This document shows positions 20,962-33,972 of a stretch of DNA of 64,000 bases, piece by piece; the first letter of the stretch is position 1, and each line of letters starts with the position of its first letter. A program made the position numbers and the translations under genes. This DNA comes from Agriotes lineatus. Taxonomy: Eukaryota > Arthropoda > Insecta > Coleoptera > Elateridae. The notes beneath the pieces were generated by a model. It searched no databases. It saw nothing but the letters and a program-made list of their open reading frames with translations, and was not told the DNA's origin. Location: assembly GCA_940337035.1 (NCBI GenBank), contig CALNHX010003321.1, forward strand, positions 62,001 through 126,000. The letters run 5' to 3'.

Positions 20962-23117
20962 TGTAACGCCTCGTTTAAATAGCGCGTTTTGGTACCGGAC
21001 CACCAAAGGAATTCAGGTTTATTGCATAAAACGCCTGACGTTAGAGATAAGACACCTGGAATGATTTTCTGATCGAAGCACGCTCGCTTGGCTTTTCCTA
21101 AGTAAACTAGCTAGCAAACAGTCGAGCTTCTTTTAGCAGTCCAATGCCGCTCTTGTTAAAATAAACAACAACCGCCAGCGGCGTTGTTTTTCTTCACAAA
21201 CGGCAGTAAACAGCTTTGGCCAGTTCCTATGCGAGTTTATTAAGGTTATTCTACAGGTGCTCAAAGAATAACTGAGCCTCCCATTTTTCGTTTCTACCTG
21301 CAAGCTGGCTAGAAATTCCAGAATGCCTAGAAAGCTTTCTTGCCCCAGTTAGCTGCTCTTTTTGATCGCGGCGTTCTTGGATTCTATGAAATAATGCAGC
21401 CAAATCTTATTTAGAAGTCCTTCTGATCAAGATGCAACACACCAAGATCTTCACCCTCACGATTGCTAAACATAACATCGAATTATAAATGTAATTACTT
21501 GCATTTCTCAGCTCTATTATCGAGAAAGGCAGTTGCCGCAAACATAATCAATTTTTGCTAACGCCTTAGAAATTCAGACTAAAGCGTGTTGAATTACTTC
21601 CTTTAATCAATCAATTAATAAAGCTAAATAAAGAATGATTAATCGTTTCCAAATTGCTGAAATACGTATGTATCCAAAACTCACTTCCGCCGCGTCCCTT
21701 CGACGTTTTACCCAAATTTCAAATGCGGTAGCACAGGTGGCGATCCCGAGTTGCAACCCGAGCTATCATTAGCCGATTTTGTGACTAAAATACTTGGAAG
21801 TTGATTCCTATTTATGGTTTATTTATTTTTTAGGCAATTGTACTGGAATAGCAGCTGGAGCTCTACAATGATTTATGGTTTGTATTTAATTTGAAAAGCA
21901 AATTTGCAGCATTATTAATTGTGCCCTTTATGAATGGTAGCTTTTACTTGGGTCAGGGTCTTGATTGTTTACACTTTGACTAATTTAAAGGAATAAGACT
22001 TAACAGAAAATTCATTTATTCTTTCTTGTGTACATGTCATATAATGAAACTAAAACCTTTGCTAAATTACAAACAAGTCATATAGTATTTTGTTTCAATT
22101 CCGCCGCTGGTCGCTAGATGGGTAGACGTCGATGTATGACAGCGATTTTCCCCACGTCTGGTTGTTAGATAGTATAGGGTCTTCGCGTTTATGTTGGCAG
22201 ACCTGTAATCCCAAAACAAACTAAAAATGACAACTTAGTGCCGATGTAAATAAACGCGAGATTTTAATGTATTTCAATTATAAAGTAACTTGATTGAAGC
22301 TATGAGTTGGTTAATTTCTGTGCGTCCTTGTGATATTATGGAACATTCGTAGAAGTTATATATGTAGGCTAACTTGGTTTCTGTAAAATAACCTCGATTG
22401 ACAATCGCCGATATTCCAGTCGAGTGCCAATTGTAAATTATGAGTTTCGTGGGACAGCTACAATCGACTATGCTGCGAATCTAAAATAATTCCGATAGCT
22501 CAAATATAAGATTAATTCGCAGGGAAACGATCGGAGCAACCCTCATAAAATACAAACAGTACGGGCAGTCCAGTCCGATTAATCCAGAGCTGTACTGAAC
22601 GAACTTGCAGATCCCGGTTTACCAGGGAATTCGAATAAACTCAGTCCGATTATTCCAGAAATACGTTTATTAGAATGCAGTCAGGTACCTGCGGGAGTCG
22701 AGTTATTAGCTGGAATTCTTCAGGTCAGTTTTTGGTGTGATTCTGCTGCGGGAATTGGCTGAAGGCCTTGGTTAATTTCGGTTGGCTCAGCTAAGGAAGG
22801 CTCGAGACCGTCCTCAGCTGAAGCCGGAGGATCGGCCTAGAGAAGCGGAGTTTTCGCTGTCGGGATAATAATCTCCTCGAGTCCACGGAGCGAATCCGGT
22901 TTTATACGCGGCGATCGACTCTCGGGACTGATCGAGTATCGAGGGAGGAGTGTGCCGTACCAGCCGTGTCGATCGAAGAGCTCGCGATGATCCTGCACAT
23001 TCGAGCGCATTGGAAATTTCAATTGTTGTAACGTCCATTGTTGCGAAAATGCGAATATTAAGCGTTTTTAATTTTAAATTAAATTTGGGAACGCTTAATT
23101 ACAAGCGAAACGTTACA
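20962..23117 (-). mobile_element. 2.16-kb LTR-like unit (TGTAACG ... CGTTACA)
   Basis: The unit begins tgtaacgcc and ends cgttaca, the TG..CA inverted-end pattern of LTRs, and resembles in style the solo LTR at 58232-59720. It is GC-richer than its flanks and has a TATA-like ttttatacgcggcg at about 22898 (read on either strand). It separates the protease fragment from gag-like sequence. No matching TSD was found (aatg against cttc), so either the site has decayed or the unit is a terminal repeat of a rearranged element. A 74-codon ORF (23038-22814, minus) is without known similarity. Confidence 0.55.
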
Positions 23118-23539
23118 CTTCAAATCTAAGTTGCTGTCACTTTAGCCTTCATGGCTTATGTATATATTTTATATGTTACTGCAATTTGTTTACGTTTGAT
23201 TAAATGTCCCTATTGTTGATACTACTTTTGTGTTCTTTGCCCAACCCCCTCACCTGTACAATTTATATGGGTATGCAGCGAAGCACTAGAGGTATGTCGT
23301 GTGTTATTTATTAACTAGATTTGTTTTTACTTTGTGGGTAACGACAAAGTGCCCTAATTTACATAATTCTACTGTTCAATTTAAAAGCCTGAAACATTTT
23401 TTGCCTAGTCCTTGCGCCACGCCATATTCCACCGAGAGTTAATGAGGTAGCCCAGGCCGTGTCCACTTTTTTTTAAGGGAGCCGTACAAAGGGTAACGTA
23501 TACATTTTTTCTTCTAATAAAAATGCTCCGGTATGTCCT

Positions 23540-23860
23540 TTTCCTTCGGTGTGATTAGCATATTTATTGTAATTTACATAAATGCAGTTCTGTTTTCTCT
23601 GTGAACAGATCTTCATGCACGTCCACTATTTCAATTTTGTTCGGGTCCTCACTCGTGTTTGGCTTTCGCTTATCTTCTTTATAGATTGTCTTGACGTACT
23701 GATTCCTGTACCATCCTGCTGTGTTTGTTCATTTTTTGCCTGGTTTCTTTTCTGAATTAGGTCACTGTACCTTCTTCGATCGTAGTTGTTGTGTCGGTTG
23801 TGATTATTATAATTACTGTTGCCCCCATTCCTGTAGTTTGTATTATTGCAAACAGTATTC
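23540..23860 (-). pseudogene. Asn/Arg-rich Gag C-terminus of an LTR element
   Basis: On the minus strand this reads as an Asn-, Tyr- and Arg-rich tract (NYRNGGNSNYNNHNRHNNYD) followed by a polar tail. Such a composition is common at the C-terminus of gypsy-like Gag proteins just upstream of the protease. Orientation agrees with the protease fragment at 20290-20955 and both may come from one element. No knuckle or capsid domain remains. Confidence 0.45.
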
Positions 23861-26240
23861 CAATGTCAGCACTGCTAGAGATACTACCACTCAAAAAACT
23901 ACTGCCACAGAAAGCCAAGATGCATTAAATTTGCATGTGAACATTTAACGAGAGATTGTGAAAGTGGAACCAAAACTAAAGAAGTGAAATGCGCCAGCTG
24001 ACAAGGTAACCACCCTACGAAATACAGAGGCTGTATAATAGCGTAGCCAAAAAAAAATCCAAAGAAAAAATATCCACCTTTACATCCAAGACAATCCCGA
24101 TTACCATTCTCGACTTGCCCAGCCAGGAATATCATATGCCCAAAGAGCAACTGAACATAGTTTTAGACCACAACGTAACAAACAGTTCAAATGTACCCCA
24201 CCAGCAAGTGGAAAGCAAACTAGAAGCACTAATAACTAAACGTATAGAAAGAATGGGCACTATGCTAAACCTGCTTACGCTCATGATAAATAAACGGAAT
24301 CATAATGCCTAACATTCTAAAAGTAGCGCTCTGTAACCCAATGGCCTAACTCAACATAGCCAGAAGGTCAAAACATTCTTAATTCTAAACGACATAGATA
24401 TCATGTTCAGAAGCTCACCTCATATCCAACACTTACCCTATATACGCAACACCTCACCCCCACGACACAGCTCATAAAAGTAAAGCCGTCATTGTAAACA
24501 ACAAAATCAAACATCACGAACTAAAAAAATTACAAGCATATTATCTCCAAGCTGCAACCATTGCAGTTGAAGAGACAATACAAAAAAAAATGTATTCTCT
24601 GCTATTTACTGTCCTCCGCGGCATACATCAAATAGCAACAATTCGTAACTTCTTTAACACACTAGGACCCTAATTTACAGCAGGCGGCGACTACGACACA
24701 AAAAAATCAAATTGGGGGATCGATTATTATACTAACTCGTAGCAGAAAACTATCAAAAGCAGCGCATAATCATAACCTACACTATCTGTGCACTTATTGG
24801 CCTACGGATCCCAACAAGGTCCCAGATCCTTTAGACTTCGGTATTACGAAAGGCGTCGCATCAAATTATTTAAAAGTCGAATCCTACCTGGATCTGGCGT
24901 CAGATCTTACGCCAGTACTTATCACATATAGCACTCAAGTACTAGAAGTCTAAAACCTACCAACATTGTCAACACGGCACACGAACTGGAACCATTTTCC
25001 GGAAGTGGTTACCTCAAAAATTCAGTTAACTATATCATTTAAAATAAAACAGAGATATTTAACGCCATCTTATTCATTCCATAGAACAGTCAACACGGGA
25101 CCAAATTCTGAAATACAGTAAGTTACAGAATATTCTCCTGTAGTCATCAAACAAAAAATAGCTAAAAAACAAAGATTAAGAAGAATATAGCCAACTACTA
25201 GAAATACTAGAAACAAAACCAAACTCAATCAAACTTCTCGAGAATTGAAATACCTTTTAATCAATTTTAGAAATCAAGGAGTGTATTGAGAAGACGCGCT
25301 TATTCTATTAATAATCACGTTTCTCACATCAAATATTTTATTCATTAAAATACATGGTTGTAACTGACAAAACAATATTAATTACTGTGTTTTTCTAAGC
25401 CGACCTTTTTCGCCTGCTATCTTGATCGCCACAAGAGCAAGAATACCTAACCATACGATAATGAATGACCTAACAAATTTAACCTCAAACGAAACCACGG
25501 ATTTCTAACTGTGGAAAGCAACCAGAAAGCTTAAAGGACCAAAATCATCAGTTTCGCCAATTATAAAACCCGACAGAACATGGGCAAGAACAAATTTCGA
25601 AAAAGCAGAAACTTTCGCAGAATACTTAAGAACAGTATTTTATCAGTAATAATGTATTAAGAGCAAATGATTTTGGCAATAAAAATGTTTTACGAAAGTA
25701 TTTTGTTTTGGCAATGTCACAAGACAAACTAACTTGATCAAATTTCCGTTAGTTTGTTGAGGAGCAATGCTTAAAAACAACAAAAGTAAAACATTTTCCG
25801 AGCAAAATCATGAGCCCGAAATACATTTTGTGGACTATTTCCCAAATATCGGTTCATTTTGACATTTATACTGATGCTCAGTGACAGTTTAAATTACGTT
25901 TTTGAAATACGACATTGATAGAAACCACATATTGGTTGTCATGGATATAAGCGGAAAAGACACTGATAAAATCCCAAGGAAAATTTTTATTTTTTGCCAC
26001 TATAAAAACACGTAATTGGTTGAATTTGAAAAATCATGGCATTTGATTGATTTATAAGAGATGCGAGAAATAGTCTACATGAAAGAACCTGCTCTGCAGA
26101 AGAAGCATCGTTTATACACCAAGCCCTCGAAGAAAACGAAGCAACTGCTCAACCAATAAAAGTTAGTTAAGTTCATAAGGTAATAGCAAATCTAGGAAGC
26201 TCCAGACTACGACCTTATAATAGCTAAAAATCTTAAGGCG
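23860..26240 (+). pseudogene. Heavily decayed Jockey LINE (ORF1 end, endonuclease, linker)
   Basis: ORF1 zinc knuckles are readable (KFACEHLTRDC, KEVKCAS, GNHPTKYRGC; about 23915-24035). TAATG at 24303-24307 marks the ORF2 start (MPNILKVAL). Endonuclease phrases follow (AVIVNNKIKHHELKKLQAYY, TAGGDYDTKKSNWG at about 24675-24720). Then come the linker (LWKATRKLKGPKSSVSPI, DRTWARTNFEKAETFAEYLR at about 25510-25640) and, after foreign sequence at about 25650-26078, more linker (EEASFIHQALEENEATAQPI, then LRPYNS near 26205). There are many stops and frameshifts. RT absent. Confidence 0.7.
25650..26078. mobile_element. Probable insertion inside the Jockey linker
   Basis: About 430 bp of non-coding DNA interrupts the linker between readable segments ending near 25645 and resuming near 26080. 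It contains imperfect inverted segments (atgattttggc..aatgttttac near 25665 and gtaaaacattttcc..caaaatcat near 25788). Exact ends and TSD could not be determined. Confidence 0.4.
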
Positions 26241-27144
26241 GCTTAGGAGAGCTTATTTATTTCTCTAGAGAGCGAGGTGAATTTTTATCTAGGGTCCTGA
26301 AAAAATATTTAGGCAACTGTAGATACACCACTTTGTTGTGTACATGCCAATTTCGGACGCGGATTATTTCTGTAAGTGCCTTATCTGTTAATCTACTACC
26401 TGCGACCTGCGACGAAGCTTCTATTTATAATCGACTTAACTCAATGCGTCCTTACGTTTGATGCCGAATAACCAAATTAAAGAATTTTAACTGAAATGTT
26501 TTGGTGCAACTGATATGCCGTACATAATTATATTTAAGAGGTTTGAGACTAATATAATTAACTATTTATACATAGCTTCCTTATATTTTTCACTTACATT
26601 ATTTTACTTAATAAATAATTACGTATTATGGATCTTTTTTAAAATTCTTTCTTATCAAACTCATTATTGTTAGTCAGTAACGTTTACAATAATAATCTTG
26701 TTAAATAGAGGTAATTAGTAGACGAAATTGAAAGCAGTTTCAAATTATTATCTCACAATAAACTCTTTTTAAAGAGCATTTCTGAATTTGTAAGAGGTTC
26801 CAATTATTATCTGATTCTAAATCAGTATCACTTGATAACCAGTGTCGCACAAGTGTAATGTCCTAGTGATGATCAAAGCGAAAAGACAATATTTTAGTTT
26901 GTAAGAAATTTAAAAATGTAAAATTATGTACTCAAACTTATTTCTAATATCTACTAAAATTCATCAAAACTTATTTCGTTAGCATTGTAACTATAGTAAC
27001 GATTGTTTTTGTTTTAAACAACGGAAAAACCAAGAAGAACAAGAATAATTATAAAGCTTGACATTGTGAAATTTTGCTCCACTTTAATTCAAGTTTTTAT
27101 ATAATAGGCAAAATAAGCATTCAAAACCTGAAAAGTATATTATT
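26241..27144. other. No recognisable feature
   Basis: AT-rich DNA with no long ORF, no clear repeat and no RNA gene visible on either strand. Confidence 0.4.
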
Positions 27145-27444
27145 GTGTTGTGCACGTGTCAAAGTTCATATGAGAATGTTTGTGGAGGTTTTCGCAACAT
27201 AAAAATAAAATTTTCTCCGACGACTTCGGCAGCAGTTGAGTTCGGGATTCCAATAGTCAATTCCGGCCAAGAAAAGGGTCCAAAGCCAGGGGTCTTTACT
27301 GCTACACATGGGGCAGAACTGCAGGAGTGCAACCGTAAAGCATCAACATCAGAGAAAGCCGTTCCAGAGGCAGATATCATCTGGGGTCATCTCCGAACAT
27401 TGCGGCAGCTACCACCGATGAGTAAAGGTAGGAAATTTGCCTAA
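27145..27444 (+). other. Orphan 99-codon ORF of unknown nature
   Basis: An ATG-started ORF of about 11 kDa, Cys- and Ser-containing, with no domain I recognise. Just after it, in a different frame (about 27484-27545), the phrase RLGLTEEDTSLFRAQPKAQ looks protein-like, so this may be a multi-exon transposon relic. It lies 0.8 kb upstream of the Mutator-YqaJ relic, but nothing ties the two together. May be chance. Confidence 0.2.
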
Positions 27445-28229
27445 AATAACAGTATTAGCGTGCGGAATTCAAGGGGCATACAAGATTAGGCCTTACTGAA
27501 GAGGATACTAGCTTGTTCAGGGCTCAACCGAAGGCGCAGTTCGAAAAATAAGCAAGGCGTCACAAATTTTGAGGTTATGCAAAGGTATCGAAGCGTCCGG
27601 TTAAAACAATTGCAAAATTTAAGACGGAGTCCATTTGACGTCACGAAATAAATATCTGCCTGAAAAAAAAGATGTTATTTGCCGCCAAAGCGCGAAGATT
27701 TGAATAAATACCTTACGAATGTTCATAATTTCGCTCATTTTAACGTAAACACCGCTGACTGCACGACATAAACCATTTTGTAGGATTTTTGACAGATTGG
27801 TAAACATTTAACTACCGCGTATTTGAACTAATTCCGGTGTACAGTACCCTATCAAACAAATTCTAAATTATAACATAATAGGAACTCACCCTGGGATTAA
27901 AAAGTTATTATTCTACTGATCTAGCGTTTTTCCAAATTAATTGCAGCTAAATAAAATATTGAAAAGGGCATACAACCATTTACTTTGTGCAGTAAATTAG
28001 TACGGGTCACATTTTAACCAGCCTAATAAAATGACAGGCAAAGTTCAAACACAATGATAATATTAAACAGAGGATTGTGCATTTTGGATTTTGGCTCAAA
28101 CTTATATAACAATTAAATTAATTAATGATATAGCTACTTAGAGGCAAAAAGAGGCCGCCACGTAAATCCTTTACAATGTAAATGTAAAAAAATAAATGTT
28201 GTTTTATTTGCCTTCGATCTAACGTTCAT
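27445..28229. other. No recognisable gene
   Basis: Apart from the protein-like phrase near 27484-27545, no feature is visible. The N-terminal third of the Mutator-YqaJ relic that starts at 28230 should have lain here and has been lost or is unrecognisable. Confidence 0.35.
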
Positions 28230-30066
28230 ACGAATCTGAAATGCTATAAAAACTGGAAGAAATTATCAACCGCAATGGAAGCTGAGATTATTGCTGAAGA
28301 TTTTCAGCAATCCTTAAAAACGGAAAATCTTATTTATGGTCGAAAAATCAGCTACGGTGACATCAGTATCTACAAACGAGTAATGGAAGTAGTTCCGTAT
28401 GGCTCAACTTTTGCAGTGGAAAAATTTAAGATAGAAATCATCTGCTCGGGGTAAATACATCATTTCCAATTATAATTCGCAAAAGGGTGACAAATAGTGA
28501 TACTTTAGGTCGTTTTTGAACGCGGTAACTTAAGCTGTAGAATATAGAATTATGAAAGTCATTTAAACAATACGCTACACACGAAAGGGGAGTTACTAAA
28601 AAATATATTGATAATAGCCCGTATCATATATTTGGAGAGCATTACAATTGTGCGGAGTACTTATGCAATAAAAAAGAAGAGGTGAGTACCTACATATGTT
28701 TCTTTTTACTCCTTAGTATATATATTGCTCTTAGATATATTTTTGTTTATTGTGGTTTTGTTTAGGAAAATTTAGTATCGCAATTGCAATTTAGTGGAAT
28801 ATTCGCCGCTATCACAACCATAAATAACAGGCTCTCTGGTAATGTCTATTGTCTTCTATATAATGTAGACACTATGCTGCAGAAACATGCAATTCGATTG
28901 TGGCAAAATTTGTTGGAGGATAATGGATAAACCTTTCGTTAAAGAATTATTATGAATATAGATTTAAAGCTGCAGCTATATCTTATAATACCAAAGGCAA
29001 TTTGTTATGTAATATTGAAGCCTCTACATTCAGCGAAGGTCCTGGATATTATACTAAAAGGTTTTGTACGGCACGTCAAAAACAATATATTACAAAATTG
29101 CAAAAGTAAGTACCTATAATAGATTATATGAGTAATATATGTACAGTTACAAAAACTCAAATAATAATGTATTTTAGGGAAATCGTTTAAAAAGCGAACT
29201 TTTACTACAGTTGATGAAAACTAGAAGACATGGATTCCGAAACTTATGAAAACATCTAAAGAATTCTTAAAAAATTTTAGTAACTGCAACAGAGAACATG
29301 TTTTTAATGAAAGAATTTTGCAGTCAAATAACGATTTTTGGAAAACCGAGAAGAAAAAACGCCTTACTGCTTCGAATTTCGGCAGAACATGTAAGCTTAG
29401 AAGAAGCACATTGACTGCTAAAACTGTAAAACATTTATTGTATAGGACATTCGAAGGAAATACTGCTAACAATTTCGGTCTACAAAGCGAATATACAGCT
29501 ATTTCGTTGTTTGCAAATCAATATTCAAAGCAGGTAAGAAAAACTGGTATGATAATCGATAACATTAATGCATGTTTAGGTGGTTCCCCAGATGGATTAA
29601 ATGAAAATGACGCTTTAATTAAAATAAATAGTTAAAAAAAAGCGGGAATATTTCTCCACTTGAAGCAGTAATAAAAAAAATAATTATCCTACTCAATGAG
29701 GAAATGGGCAGGAACAGTTTAAAACGTAATCATTATTATTATTATCAAGGGGTTTCTGCATATTTCGGACCGGAATCTCTGTTACTTTCTAATTCATACT
29801 AAGGGCGGGCTACATGTTGAGGAGATTAAAAGGTACTTAGTAAATGTATATCTACATATAGCATAGAGATACCTACTTGTAATTTATTATTTGCAAAATT
29901 TTAAAAAATGTACCTAGTAGGTTATTATAATTTTTTTATTTCAGGGTTAGCAATTTCTGGACAGAAAATGTGGAAACAAAATTTACTTGCACTCTCTGCT
30001 TTCGGAATTAGCTGACTCACGAAAATGTCGTCGAGAAAGAATACGTGACATATATACAACTCATTA
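28230..30066 (+). pseudogene. Decayed Mutator-YqaJ transposase copy with introns
   Basis: Aligns by eye with the intact protein at 16-19 kb. CYKNWKKLSTAMEAEIIAED corresponds to its CFKNYSGSSSSMEQDIIVQG; KISYGDISIYKRVMEVV to its second-Asp block; HIFGEHYNCAEYLCNKKEE to its Cys/His insert. NLSLKNYYEYRFKAAAISYN is partly recoverable across frames. The YqaJ half is 29246-29635 (KKKRLTASNFGRTC, GGSPDGLNEND), with LHISDRNLCYFL and FWTENV, LSELADSRKCRRERI after that. Three intron-like gaps (about 28686-28765, 29113-29177 and 29835-29945) occur where the intact copy is continuous. There are multiple stops and frameshifts, and the catalytic ExK appears degraded (LIKIN). Non-functional. Confidence 0.8.
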
Positions 30067-32860
30067 AAATGTCAACACTGTTTAGAGATATATTGCTATG
30101 TATTGTATACCTACAACGTAGTTGTATTTAATTAATGTTTTACCCTACAATTGTTATTATTTCTACGTTATGGCAATATTTGTTATGCTTTAGCTGTTAC
30201 GTTTGATTTTTCTGATCCTGTTTAGTCTCAGACAAATTCTCTTTTAAGATGAATTTATGTAATTCATATACAGGTTTTGAAAAGTCGCTTTGTTAAATAA
30301 AAGCTTACTTCAAAATTCATATGACATTTTCTATAATTGTCAATATCATATATACTATTAAAGTGGAAATTGATAAAAACACATATTTGTTACAATACCT
30401 GTGATTCAATAAACATGAAAAATGTAAGTAGTCCCTTTTTAATTACTTCACTTCACCCTTTTAATGCTCTACTTTCAGTTTTTTCAATAAATACCTGCAG
30501 GTGTCACCCGTCCAAGGAACCCGATCTGCATCTTCTCTGATCTAAGTGTATTCCGACTGCTCCCAGAAGTTTTCTAATCTGCCGACTAACCCCAGTATAG
30601 ATGCAATCAACTACCAGTAACTGCAAAAACGTCCTCCTTAAAATTAAGGCAGGATAATTGTTAGTTCCACCAATAAGCTCTACAAGATCCACTAGCTGTA
30701 ACTGCAATGTCTCCTTTCCAAATCTCACAAGCTGTCGACAACCCAGTCACACGAATCTCGACAAGGTCCAACTCAGAAGACGTCTACTCCAATAAGAAAC
30801 TCGATGAAGTACACAATACCAGTAAATGGAACGCCTGTTATCCAATTCACATGATGTAATTAATAAACAATACATTCAGTACAGCACAAAATTCCAGAAA
30901 TTTATTATAGATTGTAGCAGTTTAACTTATAGTACTCCTACCATACATATCCTTCTCCATAATTTCACCAATTTCATATTATGTATACCCTTTTATATAC
31001 TAAATAGATTAAAAATCAAGTTATAAAAAGATTTATTTTTAAAATTTTAGACTTTTACAAAATAATATTACATGTTTTTTCTAATCAAAATTTAATGTCC
31101 CTTAATAATCAAATTCTCCACAGTGATACTCTTTATGCAAATTTTTAAAGTTTAACACTACTAGATAACATGTTATTACATTAATTCAATATCTGACATA
31201 TGGAATAATTTTCTCAAATAAGTATTTGATATTAACTTTCCACTTTAATTCAGGCAATATTTAATTTATATGTTAGAAGTTTTCTGTGTCTTATTTTAAA
31301 TTCTTCGACTAAATTTAAATGCTAATCCATTATTTTACCAAACACACATGTTAATAATTATGATATTCTTACTTAAATTCATCTTTGTATTTTAATAATG
31401 AAACATTTTAATACTTTTCTTACATAATATCAAACCCTTGAACTATTTTTACCAAATAAATTCGCATTCTTATAATAACCATTACAGTATGTATGTGTTA
31501 TTTGTTATATTATTTTTATTTATTATGATGCTTTAATTACGAGCATGATTATTCATAGATGAATTTAAGCAATGTATACATTACTATTTTGACATGGTTT
31601 TCTGGTATTGTTTTGATATTATAATAAAACTAATAAATTCCTTTTATTACTACTACTTTATAACGTACCATTATTTATGTTGTTTTTATTCCGAAAATAG
31701 ATTTTCTGCACTTAAGGTAATAATAAAGTTTTCTCTCCTGCTAGTAGATAATAAAAACTATTTGTTGTCAAAAACGACAGTTTCAAAGGCTACCTGATTT
31801 TCCACGGATATTCAAAACCAAGCACTTCTGTCAAACTTTTTACCTTATCTATATAAAAATAGAAAATCAGAATCAATATGCTAATACTGGAAAAAATAAT
31901 ATATGAACCACGGTTGAGAAGGCTATTATATCCTTGCACTTGTTTTGTTTAATTGGATTTTGATCATCATTGAATATGTTGTAGGTGCAACTTTTCTAGA
32001 ATCAGTTCTAAACAGCTGAAACAAACTAATGTAAATCTATAATTTAGTTATTGTTTTAATGAATTTAAAAATAGAAGCTGAAGTAATTATTTAAAAATAA
32101 TTAATTTATTGTTTTTTATTGGGAAGACAACAAACTTTCTTGCAATTTTGACAACATGAGCCATTCACAAAAACCACAAAAGGCTAAGTCTGTCGGCCGA
32201 CAATTTCCGTAAATTTCAAATTTCTACACAGGTAGTCGATTATCTACTACTAATAAAGTAATAAGTGTTCCATCAACAAATGTATAACAATGTTGGTTAA
32301 AAATAAAATAAGAGTTTTCGATGCACTGTTACAGAAAATAATTTACTTTGTCATGCCGGCTATACCGAACTAGTACTTCACTTATTTTTACATAAACTAA
32401 TCCGTGTAAGTTGTATATCAGGTAACGCAAATAACCTGTCGATCACTTTTAATTCTCAGGTAGTCAGCTTAATGATTGTCATTTGGGTTGTCTGAATTTC
32501 GAATCTCTTCCATGTGAAATACTGAATCTACGAGTTTGCATTATGTTTGGTCACGATTCTATTTGTAAATAATTATTTAATAAGAATCTCTCATTCCTAA
32601 TTTATTCTAAATTGCAACCAAATTGTTACTTCGAGGCAAAATATTCAATTTGTTGACGTAATTTTGTTATATCAAAAAACATTAAAAAACAATTAATCTA
32701 AAATTTACGGTTATCTAATAAATAAGAAAAAATCATCCGGAAGTATCAACTATATTATGCAATTGCCAATATACTAAAGCAAAGAGAAATTTTTTACATT
32801 AATTCTATTCTTGTAACCGTGAACCATAGCAATTTTGTGCTCTGATTCACAGTTCGCCAC
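30067..32860. other. 2.8 kb of AT-rich DNA without identifiable genes
   Basis: No domain-bearing ORF on either strand. Around 30490-30830 is a GC-richer patch with loosely repeated phrases (ccagtaactgcaaaaacgtcc and agctgtaactgcaatgtctcc), maybe part of an unrecognised repeat. The rest is simple AT-rich sequence. Confidence 0.4.
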
Positions 32861-33918
32861 GTCTGTTTTTAGAAGTCTTAAGGAACTACCAGAAAAGGCA
32901 ATCAAACTGATAACATATACATTCAATGCAGCTTTTATACTCTAAACATACCCAGAGCAGTGAAATTTGGCTCAAGATGCAATATTATACCGGCCTATAA
33001 GTTTATTTACAGTCATCTCAAAAATATTCGAAAAAATACATCAAAATTTAAAGTCAGTTCTTGAAGAGCAAAACACCATTTCAAGTCATCATTTTGGCTT
33101 TAGGGAAGGCCATGATACAACAGAACAAGTACATAGACTAACCACTACAATTAATCAAGACTTACATCTAAAAAGATACTGCCTGTCCGTTTTCTGTAAC
33201 ATAAGCCAGGCATCCGATAAGGTGTGCAACATAGGATTGCTATATAAGAAGACTCTACTAACAGAATACTACGAACTTATCAAGATATACTTAACCGAGC
33301 AAAGCTTATAACTTAAATTCAAAAATTCACAGTCAAGTATCTATCCAATAGATGCAGGTGTACCCTAGGCTAGCATCGTGGGACCTGTATTGTATCTATC
33401 ATATACATCAGATTTACTAACAACACCACAAACAATGGTAGCTACATGCGCAGACGATACTGCAATCTTAGCATCACGTAGTGATCCGAACACAGCATTG
33501 GCAATACTACAAAAACACGTGAATAAAATTCAGGACTGGCTAAAGCTATGACGCATACATATTATTAAAACAAAATCGACTAAGGTAACTTTTGCTTTAA
33601 GAAAGAAAATTTGCCCACCAGTACAACTAAGCAACAGACCAATCCCACAAGACAGTGCAAATTACCTAGCGTGTTATGTATTGTTTGAGGCTTTCGCGGT
33701 TACTCGAATTATTCTCCTTAGCATAGAATTTCGGCTTAGACCGCGTAGTGTTTGTATATGAACACCCAGCATTTTCTGGCTTAATGTGCCTTGCACCTTG
33801 TGAAATCGAGCAAAAACCCGCGCGATGGCCATGCTCTTTGGTGGCTCGTGTTGTTTGAGTATCTTGAGAACGAGGATACTTAGGCAGATTTGGCCGTTTT
33901 GCTGTTTGTGCATCCATA

Positions 33919-33965
33919 TTCACTAACGTTTCGCAAGACCTTGCAGCTTGCATCATCAGAGTGAA
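33919..33965 (-). ncRNA. Hammerhead ribozyme motif (inverted Penelope arm)
   Basis: The minus strand reads TTCACT-CTGATGA-T-GCAAG..CTTGC-GAA-ACGT-T-AGTGAA. Stem I is TTCACT/AGTGAA, the conserved CUGAUGA core is present, stem II is GCAAG/CTTGC, then GAA. Stem III is minimal and self-complementary (AC/GT), followed by U at the cleavage position. Penelope-like elements are known to carry such minimal type I hammerheads, which often act as dimers. One unpaired U after the core deviates from the simplest model. Confidence 0.7.
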
Positions 33966-33972
33966 AGTCGCA

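Noticed and set aside
22814..23038. 74-codon minus-strand ORF inside the LTR-like unit
   Set aside because: No domain or homologue is recognised, and the GC-rich LTR sequence favours chance ORFs.
33666..33956. 96-codon ORF beyond the Penelope ribozyme, with a matching copy at 35915-36229
   Set aside because: It overlaps the hammerhead and terminal region and ends arbitrarily at the insertion boundary; more likely terminal-repeat sequence than a protein.
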